In this document: in pieces, positions 34,555 through 46,949 of the stretch
Layout: each line of letters begins with the position of its first letter
How positions within the stretch are numbered: the stretch's first letter is position 1
DNA from: Lunularia cruciata
Lineage: Eukaryota > Streptophyta > Marchantiopsida > Lunulariales > Lunulariaceae
NCBI GenBank assembly: GCA_948567375.1
Contig: OX419757.1
Coordinates: 14,832,974-14,896,973 of the forward strand
Direction: 5' to 3'
DNA: 64,000 nucleotides
Translations under genes and position numbers: made by a program
The notes under the pieces: generated by a model
What the model saw: only the letters and a program-made list of their open reading frames with translations
Databases searched by the model: none
What the model was told of the DNA's origin: nothing

Positions 34555-37500
34555 TGTGGTACCCACATTTTTTGTTTTTTTCAAAATAAAGAAGAAGAAG
34601 TGTATAGAGAAGTCGGATTGCGCCTGTCTGGCCAAAGAAGGCAAAGAAAAGAGTCTTTGGGATGAAACCCGAAGTAAAGTGACTTTGGGTCATAAGGTGA
34701 AGTACTCGGAGATGCCTTGTCAGCATACAATCCGAAGTAAGGAGTCTTTGTATTGGGGGAGCTCAACCCAAGGCAAAGTCTGTCTAACACCTTCCGTTGG
34801 GGCGAGAAATTCAAGAAAGGACCGTTCAAAAACCAGCGGCCCATACGCGCAAAGTATGATTGACAGTGATAGGTGTATGCAAGAGGTGTGATTTCTTGGT
34901 AGAAACTCAAAGTGAAGAGAGATGAAGAAAGTGCAACTTTATAAAAATTGAGCTTGCAACAAAGCAATGTCAAGCAATTTTCCTTCGCCATTGAGAAGTC
35001 ATCCTTTAGGTGATCGTGGGAAGGAAAATAGAGTTGGCGACGCGCTAGTGTGTAAGGGAGAAGTTGCAAGAGTGAAACCGAGAGACAGTGAGAAAGCAGG
35101 AGAGATGGGAGGAGGAAAGAAGAACTCCAAATTTGTAGTGAGGAATCATGCAATTCAAAGCTTAGATGTAATTGCAAGAATAGAAGTCTTGAGCCGACTT
35201 CGGATTACATTCTTGGCATGGAACTAGAATGTTAGTTTTCTAGGTTTCATGACTGAGATCATCAAGAGCAAGTGTCTCAATGGACCCCAAGGAAGAAGGG
35301 AAGAGAGGAAATCTGGCTAGCTGGACAAAGTCGGATTGGAAATTAGTACTCGAGAAGGAAGCAGGCACGGAGCAGGGTGCCACATTCTTGGGGAAGGGAG
35401 AGATAGCCGGGGAAACCCAAGAAGTGAGGGATGCATTCTTGTCAAAGCGGACAAAGAATAGGTCCAAGTGGAGAGCTACAAAGATCCTATCAAGAGGGGA
35501 ATTGTGAGTGCTCTGATGGCAATCTTGAAGCCGGAGAGAACAACCTATGTGATGAAACACCAAGCGGTGTTCTTTCACAAATTGTTTGCAGGAGAACCAA
35601 TTAATTCGGCGAGGTGTTTCCATGGGAGAATGCAACAAATGGTGTGGAATCTACAAGATAAATTGCCTCCACATTACATCGTGCCGTTTGCAGCTCATTT
35701 CTACTTCGGGTTGAATTTGCTGAACTTGGCGGAGCAAACTCAGATGGTGTCACATTTCCATCCTGATTTGAGAAGGGAAGTCGTTGTAGAGGAGTAGCAG
35801 TACATCTTACAAATCAGAAGCACCGACAAGTACTACAAGAAGACGGGGAAGAATGTGGAGATAAAAGTGAATATTCCAAAATTGAAGAAGCGAAGTCGGC
35901 AAAGCAAAGTCGGCAAGGCAAAGCCGAAGACAAGACAAGACCTCGGAAGACCAGGAGAGGAAACCCGAGGTGAGGCATGGTAGTGATCGAGTCGGAAGAT
36001 GAAGACTCGGAAGGTGAAGCCGAGTGCAAGACCAAAGACTCGGAACACGAGGAGGAGCCTGAGCTAACGCTACAGAGTGGAGATACGAGTAGCGACAGCG
36101 ATGAAGGAGGAGAAATGACATTGGGGCCAGCTGCTGCAAAGGAGGAGGAAGAAGTGTAGGCAGAGACTGAGGCCGAGGACAACACAAAGTTGGAAGATGA
36201 GGTACCCGAGGCTGAAGAGAAGAAGATTGCAGTTCAGAGGGGAGTCCGCTTGAGACGTAGGGCAAAGTGTGATGCAGGTCCAAGTAACATGAAAGAAGAA
36301 ATAAACAAAAGCTCAAGAAGCAAGGCGTCTGTTCCGATACGAAGACTGCAGAGAAGAAGGTGAGTATTGGATGAACACGAAGTACAAAGAGAAGTTGCTA
36401 CGCAAGAGGAGGTAGTAGTGAGCGATGGAATCGAGTACCTGCGGGAGGTGGTGTGTCCTTTGTTGGTGAAGTTAGAACACAAGAAGAAGCAGATGCAATC
36501 AAAGTGTCCGGAGGTGAAGACTGTGTTGCAAGTCTTAGCGCGGTTAGAAGAAGAGAACTCGGAGTTGAAGAAAATCATAACCCAAGGAGAGGAGGAAAGT
36601 GAAGTACTGCGAGCGGAGGCAATAGTAAAGACTCAGGTAATTGAAGACCTGAAGAGAGAATTGAGATATCGAGAAGAGCTCGTTAAGAAGAGTGACATAG
36701 CAAGGGAAAGGCAAGTAGCAAAATATGAGATCTTGAAGCAACAGTTTGCTGATTCAAGAGTAGAACTTATCCATGCTATGGTGAGAGTAGCAGCAAAGGA
36801 TCAAGAGCTCAATAGGGTGATGTAGAGTGTAGACGAGAAGAAGCAGCTCTGGCAAAGAGAGAGTTAGCAGCACGATATAGGGAAGAAGAAAGATTACAAG
36901 AGTTACTTCATAATCAGGAGGAGAAGGTTGTACAGAAGGAGAAGGAGAAGGAAATGGTGAAAGCCGAGTTTGAAGTAGAGTTGGCAATGTACATGGAGGA
37001 TTGGCTTGCAGATTGAGAGTGAGAAAGGAAGATGCGATTGGAGCCATTGAAGGAGATAGTCCTCAGGATGAACGCAATGCTGAGTACATAAGCCAATGTT
37101 CAAATTGAAGAAACGCGGCTGCACGAGTTGAAATTGTTGATGCAAGAGACGAGGCAAAGACAAGCAAAAGATAGAGATTTGAACGCGCTGCTGATAAGTC
37201 TCAAGACTTGTGTAGATAGGAAGATCTTAGAGGTAGAAGACAATATTGTGATTAGATTAGATTTAGTGAAATTAGAGATAGATAAACTTTGGAAGGATGT
37301 TAGAGCCAAACCCCAAAGTAGATAACATAGGAGTGCAGATGTCTTCGGAGTTACCATCAGAGGCATTAGAGAAGAGTGGGTCGAGAGATAAAGGATTAGA
37401 AGGGTTACCCACTAGTGGAATTTGAGATCAGAGAATTGATGGATCTGGTAGAAGAAGTAGAAGATATGAAACCCGAGGACAGAGTAGTAGGAAGTAAAAT

Positions 37501-38334
37501 TACTTCGGGATCGGGTTTGAAAGCCAATGACAAAGTAGACATCGGATCGGATTAGTAATAGTTTTGAGATATGAAGAGGTGCATTATTATTTTGGATTTG
37601 CAGGTTAGAAAAGTTGTTGTAGAACGGTATAGTTGTTAGAACTGTCGAGTTGTTCACTACTTAAGAGTGGCATTCGCAGCAAATGTTGTTCAGTGCTCAT
37701 AATTTTTGAGAATAGATAAAGCAAAGTGTTGTGAAGCAGTGCTTGTCTTTTGAGCTTGATTCTGAGTATCAAATTTGTGATTGTGTTTGTGAGTGTTTGA
37801 AGAAATTTGAAGTGCAAGTCAGAGTGCTTGTTGGATGTTGGATTCCATAGCCTTGATCTTCATTCTATGTGTTTGATCCTGAGTGAAGTGCAATCGAAGC
37901 AATGCCTTGACATATCTGAGAGGAATTGTAGTGTTGGTAGTATTCTGCATTTGTGAGTGCAGTGCAAAGTTGATGTGAAGCAATTTTGATCCAGGAAGTT
38001 GTGCCTTCAGTGGAAGGGTGGAATGCAATTTTGAGGTGAAGTTGTTTTGCATTGAAGTGCCATTTTTGGGAGAGCCTGAATCATCACAATCAAGATTGTT
38101 TGGAAAAAATTGAAGGAGTTGTGATTAAGGAGTGTGAATTTGTGACAAGACTATGGATCAGTGCTTGTTACTCTCTTTTAGGTGTGGTTTCTACCTGAGA
38201 GATTAAAGACGCAACATAGAAGAACTACATGTTACTATTTGACTTTGTATTTGGGCATTTCTGACTCGTATCTCTGCGGGAACGAACTCTACTTACCCGA
38301 TTACCGCAAAAGTGATATTTTCCAAGTTGTCACA
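34555..38334 (+). mobile_element. Alpha4: long coding alpha element, TSD ACAAC
   Basis: A 3,780-bp insertion with ends TGTGGTACCCACATTT and AAGTTGTCACA, flanked by ACAAC at 34550-34554 and 38335-38339; the integrase of C2 continues across it. The plus strand carries the same coding series as alpha2: N-terminal part (34967-35227), middle (35280-35797), acidic linker (about 35960-36180), coiled coil (36367-37325). This copy has more breaks than alpha2 (roughly ten). Terminal bases share TGTG..ACCC on both inverted ends, but there is no long terminal inverted repeat. Confidence 0.9.
34967..37330 (+). pseudogene. Alpha4 coiled-coil protein relic
   Basis: Frames in succession encode MSSNFPSPLRSHPLGDRGKE, KKNSKFVVRNHAIQSLDVIA, GIVSALMAILKPERTTYVMK, HYIVPFAAHFYFGLNLLNLA, an acidic linker, and a long coiled coil (EVQREVATQEEVVVSDGIEY to KILEVEDNIVIRLDLVKLEI). 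The order and spacing follow alpha2. No enzymatic motif is visible. The protein could be a structural or nucleic-acid-associated product of the element or a captured host gene. Confidence 0.65.
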
Positions 38335-39008
38335 ACAACATTTCTCTTTCACACATAGAGTAACTACTTCCCATAAGCCAAATCCCAATGGCTTGGCAGA
38401 GAGAACCAATCAGACCTTGTGCATGATGTTGGCCAAAGATGCAGAAATGGAGGAGGAAAAACATCATTTGGACAAGAGGATTCATGCAGTTTTGTGGGAG
38501 TATAGGACAACCATGAAGACTTCAACCAGATATTGTCCATTTCAATTGGTATATGGTATTGAGTCTACCTTACCTATTAACTTTGATCTTCCTACCTTCC
38601 AAAGCATTCATAGGAGATTGAAGAAAGCTCAAGGAGGTGATGCAAAGAAGTCAAGGAAGGAATAACTCATGGAGTTGGAAGAGGCAAGAGCAGTTGCTAT
38701 GGTTTGAGTGGAGCAAGCCCAAAGGAAACAAAAGGAGAGTTGTGACAAGAGACAAGGCAAGAAGAAGGTGGTGCCTTTCATAGAAGGTAATTGGGTAATG
38801 TTGTTTGATTCTATTTGACTCAAGAGAGTGCAAAGGAAGTTTTGCCTAAGTACTTTGGACCTTTCATAGTGGAGAAGGTGTGGGGCAATTAAACTTATGA
38901 TCTGAAGGAGTTGGGAGGAAGACACTTTGATAAGATTAACTAATGATAAGTTGAAAATGTATCATAAAAGGTAGAGAGACCTTCACTTTGAGGACAAAGT
39001 GAAAACTT
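38335..39008 (+). pseudogene. Element C2 integrase, C-terminal part
   Basis: Resumes with the core end NGLAERTNQTLCMMLAKDAE, which includes the third acidic position region, and WEYRTTMKTSTRYCPFQLVY. The downstream part, to about 38935, corresponds to the GPF-type module seen better in C5 at 50992-51204. No chromodomain follows. Confidence 0.8.
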
Positions 39009-39022
39009 AGTCTGGGGGTAAA
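39009..39022 (+). other. Polypurine tract of element C2
   Basis: AGTCTGGGGGTAAA lies immediately before the 3' LTR. The G-rich tract is typical for plus-strand priming; the same sequence is found inverted at 50891-50905 in C5. Confidence 0.7.
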
Positions 39023-39737
39023 TGTAACACCCATTTGTGCATGTGTGTGGTATTATGATATTTAGCTTGGTAGTACAAGTAATTGAGAGATATTATTTAT
39101 ATAGAGATAAATGATGGTTCTACATTAGTCATGATTAGCTAAAGTTAGTCATAGCTAAGATAGAGGGGGCCTTACTTTAGAGGAAGTGGAAAAGATGAGC
39201 ACTACTATATTGGATTCTAGTGTGTTGACTTGGTATTATTCCTATGAGTTTGGCTTTGAGGAAAGAGTTGAGAACTCTTGTGCCCGCAAGCCTTTTTGTT
39301 TTGGATTCTTCTATAGTCCAAGGATAGCCCATGTGAAGGAATCCTTGACTTAGTGGTTGGGTCAAGATAAGATCACATGCTAGTGGAAGATGCCCATGTG
39401 AATGGATATTCCTTTCTAATTTTTGACTATACTTGACTTTTAGTCTAGTAACTTGAGTTACTACGGTAATTAGTAACTTGAGTTACTGCGGTAATTAGTA
39501 ACTTTGGTTCATAACTATTTCACAAGTATATAAACAGGGGGTGAGGAGGTACTCATCATCCTTTCATTTGCAACTATCTCTCTCTTTTTGAGTTCTCTAG
39601 TGAGCAATGTCTTGAGTCTTGGAGTGTTAGCCTTGAGGAGTATGATGGAGTTGGGGTTCCTTGCCTTTTTAGTCCATGGTGCGCTACCATAATAGCTATT
39701 AGAGGTTCATCTTGAATGAGAGACAGGCCGGCTCACA
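39023..39737 (+). mobile_element. Element C2, 3' LTR
   Basis: A 715-bp complete family C LTR, from TGTAACACCCATTTGTGC to GGCCGGCTCACA. It includes a short local duplication of AACTTGAGTTACT(A/G)CGGTAATTAGT near 39458-39500. The flank after it does not match the flank of the 5' fragment at 26005, so the locus was rearranged after insertion. Confidence 0.85.
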
Positions 39738-40061
39738 AGACTAACTCTCCTGACCTCCTCTCTACACACCAGCGCGTCTCCGACTACCCTTCCCTTCCCA
39801 CGATCTCCCGCATGACAACTTCTTAACGGTGATGGAAAATTACTTATCATCACTTTGTCTCTAGCCCAAATTTTATAGTAGAGTGCTTCCTCCATCTCTC
39901 TTCACTTCAGATTTCTACCAAGAAATCACACCTTCTTCATGCTCTTGTCATTGTAAATTTCCTCCCATCAATAGGCCAGCCATTTTTGTGCACGATACCT
40001 TCTTGAATGTCCAACCCCAAAGGAAAGTTGTTACACTATCCTCGCCTTGGATTGAGCACCC
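39738..40061 (-). mobile_element. Alpha long-form fragment
   Basis: Similar to alpha2 about 17230-17540 in the same orientation (CACCAGCGCGTCTC and ACCAAGAAATCACACC landmarks). No ends or target duplication. Part of a mosaic of fragments between C2 and C3. Confidence 0.65.
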
Positions 40062-40199
40062 CCAAGATGGTACAAGGTCATCTTGCATTATGCTTCAAGG
40101 AGTACAACACCTTCTCCTTCAAGGATAGCTTCTATTTTTTGAGAATCGGATTTATGTTCCAACCAAGGGTGAGCTCCAACTTGTGCACCTCCAAAGATT
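40062..40199 (+). mobile_element. Chromovirus A-like pol fragment
   Basis: Similar to 3417-3520 of element A and running on into sequence that matches A after 18670 (ACTTGTGCACCTC), so it shows the uninterrupted state of the site where B is inserted in A. Confidence 0.65.
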
Positions 40200-40441
40200 A
40201 GTAACTTTGGTACATAATTATTTCACAAGTATATAAACAAGGAGTGAGGAGGTACTCATCATCCTTTCATTTGCAACTATCTCTCTCTCTCATTGAGTTC
40301 TCTAGTGAGTAATGTCTTGAGTCTTGGAGTGTTAGCCTTGAGGAGTATGATGGAGTTGGGGTTCCTTGCCTTTTTAGTCCATGGTGCGCTACCATAATAG
40401 CCATCAGAGGTTCATCTTGAGTGAAAGATAGGCCGGCTCAC
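40200..40441 (+). mobile_element. Family C LTR fragment
   Basis: The last ~240 bases of a family C LTR, including GTATATAAACAAGG and the end GGCCGGCTCACA. Very similar to the end of the LTR at 39023-39737. Confidence 0.75.
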
Positions 40442-41248
40442 AGAGCAAAGGGTAACAATTTTGAGATTTGAAGAGGCAAATATGAAGAGGTGCATTGTCA
40501 TTTTGGATTTGCAGATAAGAAAAGTTATTGTAGAATAGTATAGTTGTTAGTAGTTTTTGTTTGCTTCACTATTTGAAGGGAGCATTCATAGTCATATGTT
40601 GTTCAGTGCTCATAATTTGTGAGAATAGATAAAGCAAAGTGTTGTGAAGTAGTGCTTGTCGCTTGAGCTTAATTCCAAGTATCAATTATGTGCTTGTGTT
40701 TGTGAGTGTGTGGAGAATTTTGAAGTGCAAGTTAGTGTTTTTGTTGAATGTTGGATTCCACATCCTTGATCTTTACTCTGTGTGTTTGATCTTGAGTGAA
40801 GTGCAATTGGAGCAATGCCTTGATAGGTCTGAGAGGAATTGTAGTGTTGGTAGTATTTTGCATTTGTGAGTGCAGCACAAAGTTGATGTGAAGCAATTTT
40901 GATCAAGGAAGTTGTGCCTTTAGTGGAAGGGTGGAATACAATTCTGAGGTGAAGTTGTCTTACAGTGAAGTGTCATTTTTAGGAGAGACTGAATCATCAT
41001 AATCAAGATTTTTTGGAAAGATTTGATGGAGTTGTGATTATGGGTGATAAATTGTTGTGATGAGACTATGAGTCAGTGCTTGTTACTCTCTTCTGGGTGT
41101 AGTTGCTACTTGAGAGATTAAAGAAGAACCCAAGAAGAACTAAAGTTGTTACTTTGCTTTGTATTTGACCAATTCTGACTAGTATCTCTAAGGGAACAAA
41201 CTTTACTTACCTGATTACCGCAAAAGCAATATTTGCCGGGTTGTCATA
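40442..41248 (+). mobile_element. Alpha5: partial alpha element
   Basis: From about 40449 it matches the right-hand ~800 bases of alpha3 and alpha6 and ends GCCGGGTTGTCATA. The left part is absent and no target duplication was found. Confidence 0.7.
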
Positions 41249-42180
41249 AATTGACATAACTTTGTCGTGCTTGAAGGGAATGGAAGGTCTAAGCTTTTCC
41301 TCACCTTCTCAAGATCAACTACTATTCCATCCTTGGAGATGATGTGCACCAAAAGTAGACCTACTTCACATCCAAAAATGCACTTCTTTGAGTGCATTTT
41401 TGGTGATGTTGAGTGATGCATTTGTCTCATCTAAACATTGCAAGACCTTGATTAGGTGCTTGAAGTGCTCCTCCTTGCTCCCATAGACACAAAATTCATC
41501 AATAAAGTCTCTCACAAATTTCCCAATGAAAGGTTCAAATACCTTGTTCATGAACCATTGGAATATGGCTGGAGCATTGCAAAGCCCAAAAGGCATGACC
41601 TTGAAAGCGTTAGTTCCCCAAGGTATGGTGAATGTGATGAGTTGTTGGTGCTCTGGTGCAACCTTGATTTGGTTATACACACTATTACCATCTCCAAAAT
41701 TGTACCTCTCATGACCTGCAACCTCCTCCAAGATCTTATCAATGAATGGTAAAGGGTAATAGTCCTTCTTAGTAACAACATTAGGCTTCTTGTAATCCAC
41801 ACATACCCAAAGCTTGCCATTCTTTTTCTTCATAATCACAATGGGAGACACTCATTCCAAATTCTCCACCTCAAAGATAAATCCGGCTTCCTTGAGCTTA
41901 TCAATCTCCTCCTTCACCACCAAAGATATTGGTGTGCTACTACAACGTTGCTTTTGGCGGACTGGTCTTGCATGTGACTCCACCCCAATCTTGTACTCCT
42001 CCAAGGTGACTTCCTTCAAATCCTTGTAACTAAAAGCAAACACATGGATGAACTTGCGGAAAATCTCCTCAAATCTCACCTTCTCCTCCTTGGTAACATT
42101 TGGACCATAATTGAGAGTAGATTACCTCCTTTCTATCTCTTCAAGTGTCAATGGTGATTTATTTGGGTCCTTCAAAACCT
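41249..42180 (-). pseudogene. Element C3 reverse transcriptase
   Basis: Minus-strand fossil. The frame 41366-41851 contains VCVDYKKPNVVTKKDYYPLP, then [34 protein letters not shown] and FIDEFCVYGSKEEH (active-site region). At 41852-42079 lies the linker before it (FAFSYKDLKEVTLEEYK). The element ends at the left where it meets alpha5; no RNase H or integrase is found for this copy. Confidence 0.85.
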
Positions 42181-42915
42181 CTAGCTTAGGTGCAAAATCC
42201 AAAGCATACAAGGAATACACATGAATTAAATTCAGATTTATCCTCCTCAGTGGAAGTCTCCTCCTCCATGCTTGTGTCCACATCTGAAGCTCCTTCTTCT
42301 AAATTTGATACCCAATAATTAGAAGATGGTGTATCTGAATGTGAAGTGTTGGTGGTGTTAGTGACTAGAATTGTGACTCTATGGTTTAATAGCCCAATCC
42401 TCAAGTACCTTTTTTGCCATTGTTCAGTTGTGTGTGCTGCCCTCAACCATGGCCTCTCAAGAAGTAAAGCATAGCTTGAATCCTTCAAGACTTGGAAAGT
42501 CATGAGATTTTTAACTCTCATAATTGAAACTACCATCACCCCTATTGGTCAAACTTGTTGCTTGTTTGCCATGCTCACCATAAATGTCAAAGGGCTAGAT
42601 GGTATCATACCCAACTTCTTCATCAACCTTTCTACCATGGCATTCACTATTGATCTCCTATCAACCAATGCATCATTGATGTTGTGACCATTCACTCTCA
42701 CATCAATCTTGGAGGCATATTCACAAGCCTTCCATGGTGTTGGTTTGGCATCCACCACCCCCATTGATACTAGAGCTTTTACCTTCTTCTTCCTCTTGCT
42801 CCTTGTAGAACTTAAACCACCTCTATGCTCCTTTCACAAGGTATAATTCAAAGCAATCAATTAGCCCATTGTGATGTTAGCCTTGTGACTACCAACATCC
42901 TCCAAGACATTGAAG
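42181..42915 (-). pseudogene. Element C3 retropepsin and linker
   Basis: Minus strand. The frame 42549-42764 has INDALVDRRSIVNAMVERLM, the protease active-site region, and 42186-42539 has the C-terminal part DSSYALLLERPWLRAAHT with the acidic linker STEEDKSE. Counterpart of 29026-29989 in C2. Confidence 0.75.
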
Positions 42916-42920
42916 TTACA

Positions 42921-44168
42921 TTATTGCTTTGAGATCAAGAAGTCTTCTATCCCCAACTTATTCCTTGGAGTCTTTGTTGTTAATGGTGTTGAAGTGCTTG
43001 TGCAAGTGCTCCTAGTACACATAGGACTATCTTGGCTAGGAGTAAATCTTTGAGAAGAGTGCACATCCTCTACAAAACAAACTCTCTTCTTCTCTTGTGC
43101 CAAAAGATCCAAATTAAGACCCTTGGACTTTGAGCACTCTCTCTTCTCATACTTGCTCTCAATGACATCTATAGATGCTATCCTCTTACCTTTGTTTGAA
43201 CTAGGAGGCACTTGGGTTTCAATTCCCTCTTTCCCTCTATAAGCTCCTTCATAACTCCTTCCTCCATGGTTTGTGGAATTTGGGCACTTCCTTTGGAGGT
43301 GACCTCTTCCTCCACAACCAAAACAATTTCTCTCATTGAAATTGTTGGTTTGTTGGCCTCCTCTATATGGATAACTTCCATAATTCCTAGATCCCCTCCC
43401 AACATTCTGAGCCATACCTCTCTTCTCCCGTAGTTGCACCACATTGATCTTGAGATTTGCAAGTTGTTCTATGCTGGTTTGAAGTGGATCCTTTGATGGA
43501 GGTGCAAGAACTAGGGCAACTACTACTTGTGGTGCAACCCTTGCCACCAAAGTATCAGAAGTTCCACCATACTTGTAGCCTTGAGGAGGATGCACAACCT
43601 CCTTCACCACCAAATTACTCTCATCCTCGTCCAAACTCTCCTCCATATGAATTTTGATCTTGATAGCTTCAACCTTGGAAGAAGATTTCTCATATCTCAC
43701 CTTGCTTTTAATTTGTGGTCTCAACCTTCCCACAAAATTCTTGGTGAGCATACCTCCTATTCCAATCATAGTAGTCTCTACATCATCCACACCCTTCCTC
43801 AACACTATGAAAAATCTGGACTCTAACTTTTCCACTCTTTTCATATAGACTCTCATTTTCTCTCCATCTCCTTGCTTGAGAAAGGTAACCTCACTCATAA
43901 ATATTTCATAACTCTCATCTAGAAGAAAGTTCTCAATGAGTGTTGAAGTCAAATTCTCCCAAGACTCTTCTTCTCCATCTCTCTTCTCTCTCTTTTGGTA
44001 TTCTAACTCATACCATGTAAGTTCTGCATCCTCAAAGAAATCTGCTAATAATGAGGCCCACTCATTCTTCTTCCTCTCATTGTTTCCTATGCAAGCTCTC
44101 TTGAAGTCTCTCACAAAGACCTCCACATCTTCTCTATCTTTGCCAAAGAAAACTGGAAGTTTCCTCAT
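42921..44168 (-). pseudogene. Element C3 gag, longest uninterrupted copy
   Basis: A 415-residue open frame, the best gag in the window. It begins MRKLPVFFGKDREDVEVFVR; residues 1-190 are the helical capsid-like region (WASLLADFFEDAELTWYELE, LKQGDGEKMRVYMKRVEKLE). Around residue 280-295 is a zinc knuckle CFGCGGRGHLQRKC (C-x2-C-x4-H-x4-C) in a Gly/Asn-rich setting. The C-terminal third is Lys/Ser/Thr-rich and ends GIEDFLISKQ. The start is chosen at the first ATG, which aligns with the start of similarity in C1 and C2. The element as a whole is broken. Confidence 0.85.
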
Positions 44169-44999
44169 CTTAATCCCTCACTATCTTTCTTTTCTCTCAA
44201 TTTTTTATTCTTTTTTCTTTTCTTACTCTATAACTAATAGAGTATATACATGACTAACACCATTTGAGAGTAATCCACTCTAGGGAACACAAAAGGTTCA
44301 GATTGCTCAAAGATTTCTAGCGACATCAAATCCTAGAGTGCATATTAATGGAACTCTCATGGATAGTTTATCCATAAGTTGAAAATTATCTCCATTACTC
44401 ATCTTGAGAACTAGCTGATGAAGATGGTAGCATTCTTGTAGTTGTATTTAGACTCTCTCCAAGATCCTTCACCAAAGTCTCCAAAAGTGATTTTACTCCA
44501 CTACACTCATGTCCTTTTGGAAGTCTTTCCACTCCACAAACCTCACACAACTCCTTGGTCTTAGATCTTCTCCCTCCCAATCTTGGTGAAGAAGGTCCAA
44601 CATGCAAACCCAAGTCAAGTAAGCCTCTCCTTTCCCTTGATCTCTTGCTCTCAAAGGTCAATAGATATGAACTTGCCTTATGTCCATTCTCTCCACATAG
44701 AAAGCACTTAGACTTACTGTTTCTTCCAAGTGGTGTAGGTTTTTGGATCATCTCAACACTCTCTTCAAATTCTATTCTAAACTCTCTTTTTCTCAAATCC
44801 ACCCCTACAATAACCTCAATTTTGGGGAACCTTGCATAGCCTCAATTTCCACTCTTTGTGACCCTTCATGTTCCTAAGAGGAGTCTAAATACTCAAACAT
44901 GCTTTTGTTGCTCTCACACTCCTCATCCATGAGATCAAAACTCTATAGAATTGATCCTTCCTCACAATGTCATTCAAATTTCTCAACTTGTATGTCACA
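44169..44999 (-). pseudogene. Element C3 leader with extra zinc-knuckle ORF
   Basis: The minus-strand frame 44395-44802 (135 residues) includes FEESVEMIQKPTPLG, the knuckle CFLCGENGHKASS and the second cluster CEVCGVERLPKGHEC. It is the third copy of the extra upstream gene of family C. The same leader continues at 46950 beyond alpha6. Confidence 0.65.
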
Positions 45000-46949
45000 T
45001 GTGGTACCCACATTTTTCATTTTGGACGAGTTTTGAAGAAGAAGTGCCTTGTTGAAACCAAATTGAAACCAAATACAGAAGAAATGAGTGAAAACTTGTG
45101 TGTTGATCAAGCCTAAACTTGTGTTTTGATCAAGCCTGAGGAAGTCAACTTTGTGTTGGAAGAAGAATGACTCGGATTGGATCAAACCTCAAAAAAGCTT
45201 ACTTTGTATCAGAGAAGGAAAACCTCGGATCAGATGCCTAAGGAGGGCAGACCTGAAGGAGGAATGGAAATTGAAGGTCAGGATTCTTGCGGGGGCTGTA
45301 TCTCAATTAAAAAAGATCCAAATCATGCTTGCTATATCTTGTTGGAAGCGTCTTGTTCATGGTTTTCCATTACCACCAGAATCATTGAGTTTGGAGGTCT
45401 GTAGCAGAAGTTACAAGAATTTGAAGTTTCTATAGTAGCTATACAAAGTAGTTGAAGGACTTCGGGTTGAGGTTCGTCGGGTTGGTGTCTTCTGGTCTTT
45501 GGACTTTGGACTTTAGGTTTACACAACTTTGGGTTAGAAGCTTCTTTGCCTCAAGACAAAGATTACTAGATTTGAGATAGTCGTACCTTGGAGTGCAGTG
45601 AAAGTGACTTTGGGAATCTTGCTAGAGGCCTTAGAGAAAGTTAGGATAGAGAAAAAAATAGATAGTTAGGATACCCATGACTTCAATTTTGAGTTGTAAT
45701 TGAAGATGAAATAGGAATTGAAGGAGAAGTAGGAGTAGTGAATAAACCCAAAGTGCAAGATCAGATAATAAGTGTCTTTGGGTCAATAGCATGAGTGATT
45801 AGGGGAAAGAGGGTTACAAATTGAAGGTGTAGATAGTGTACTCATGCTTTCAATTATAATTCTTGAGGAGTATATAGTAGAATTAGCAAAGGAATTGATA
45901 ATAGTTAGACCCAATGTTGTAGAAGTAGGAATTCAGGTGTCTTTGGACTTATTATTTGACACATTAGAGAAGAGTGGGTTGAGAGATAAGGAGTTAGATA
46001 GATTACCCACTAGTGGAATTGCAGATCAGGAAGGAGAAATATTAGAATTGGTAGAGGAATTAGGAGTTGTGAAACCCAAGGATAGAGTAGTGGTGAGTGA
46101 AGCTACTTCGGGATTGAAAACCGAGGAAGAGGTAGACATCGGATTGGAGTAGAAACAGATTTGAGATTTGAAGAGGCAGATATGAAGAGTTGTATTGTCA
46201 TTTTGGACTGCAGGTAGGAAGAGCTATTAGGAAGCGGTACATTAGGAAGATAATTGTCATTTGCTTCACTATTTAAGAGTGGCATTTGTAGTCTTATGTT
46301 GTTCAATGCTCATTATTTCTGAGAATAGATAAAGCAAAGTGTTGTGAAGTAGTGCTTGTTGCTTGAGCTTGATTCCGAGTATCAACATTGTGCTTATGTT
46401 TATGAGTGTGTGGAGAAATTTGAAGTGCAAATTAGTGTGCTTGTTGGATGTTGGATTCCATAGCCTTGATCTTCATTCTGTGTGTGTGATCCTGAGTGAA
46501 GTGCAATTGGAGCAATGCTTTGACATATCTGAGAGGAATTGTAGTGTTGGTAGTATTTTGCATTTGTGAGTGTAGCATGAAGTTGATGTGAAGCAATTTC
46601 AATCAAGGAAGTTGTGCCTTCAGTGGAGGGATGGAACACAATTCTGAGACGAAGTCATTTTGTAGTGAAGTGCCATTTTCGGGAGAGCCTAAATTTTCAC
46701 AATCAAGATTGTTTGGAAAGATTTGATGGAGTTGTGATTAAGTGTGACAAATTGTTGTGACAAGACTGCAAATCAATGCTTGTTACTCTCTTTTGGGTGT
46801 GATTTCTACCTGAGAGATTAAAGAAGAACTCAAGAAGAACTGAAGATTGTTACTTTGCTTTGTATTTGGACATTTCTGACTAGTATCTCTGCGGGAATGA
46901 ACTTTACTTACCCGATTACCGCAAAAGTGATATTTGCCAGGTTGTCACA
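45000..46949 (+). mobile_element. Alpha6: LTR-like insertion, short form, TSD TCACA
   Basis: A 1,950-bp segment with ends TGTGGTACCCAC and CAGGTTGTCACA, flanked by TCACA at 44995-44999 and 46950-46954. It lies in the leader of C3 in the opposite orientation. The coding relic 45844-46152 (DTLEKSGLRDKELDRLPTSG) matches alpha3 and the tail of alpha2. Its 5' portion (45280-45560) shows the ACTTCGGG-like motif series. Confidence 0.9.

Noticed and set aside
34581-35177. 198-residue minus-strand frame
   Set aside because: It is antisense to the coding series of alpha4, which is conserved with alpha2; composition is Leu/Ser-rich as expected of a shadow frame.
29990-38334. DNA transposon with terminal inverted repeats (alpha)
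   Set aside because: The inverted ends share only TGTG and ACCC with different spacing, and no transposase is visible; TG..CA ends and 5-bp duplications fit LTR-type integration better.
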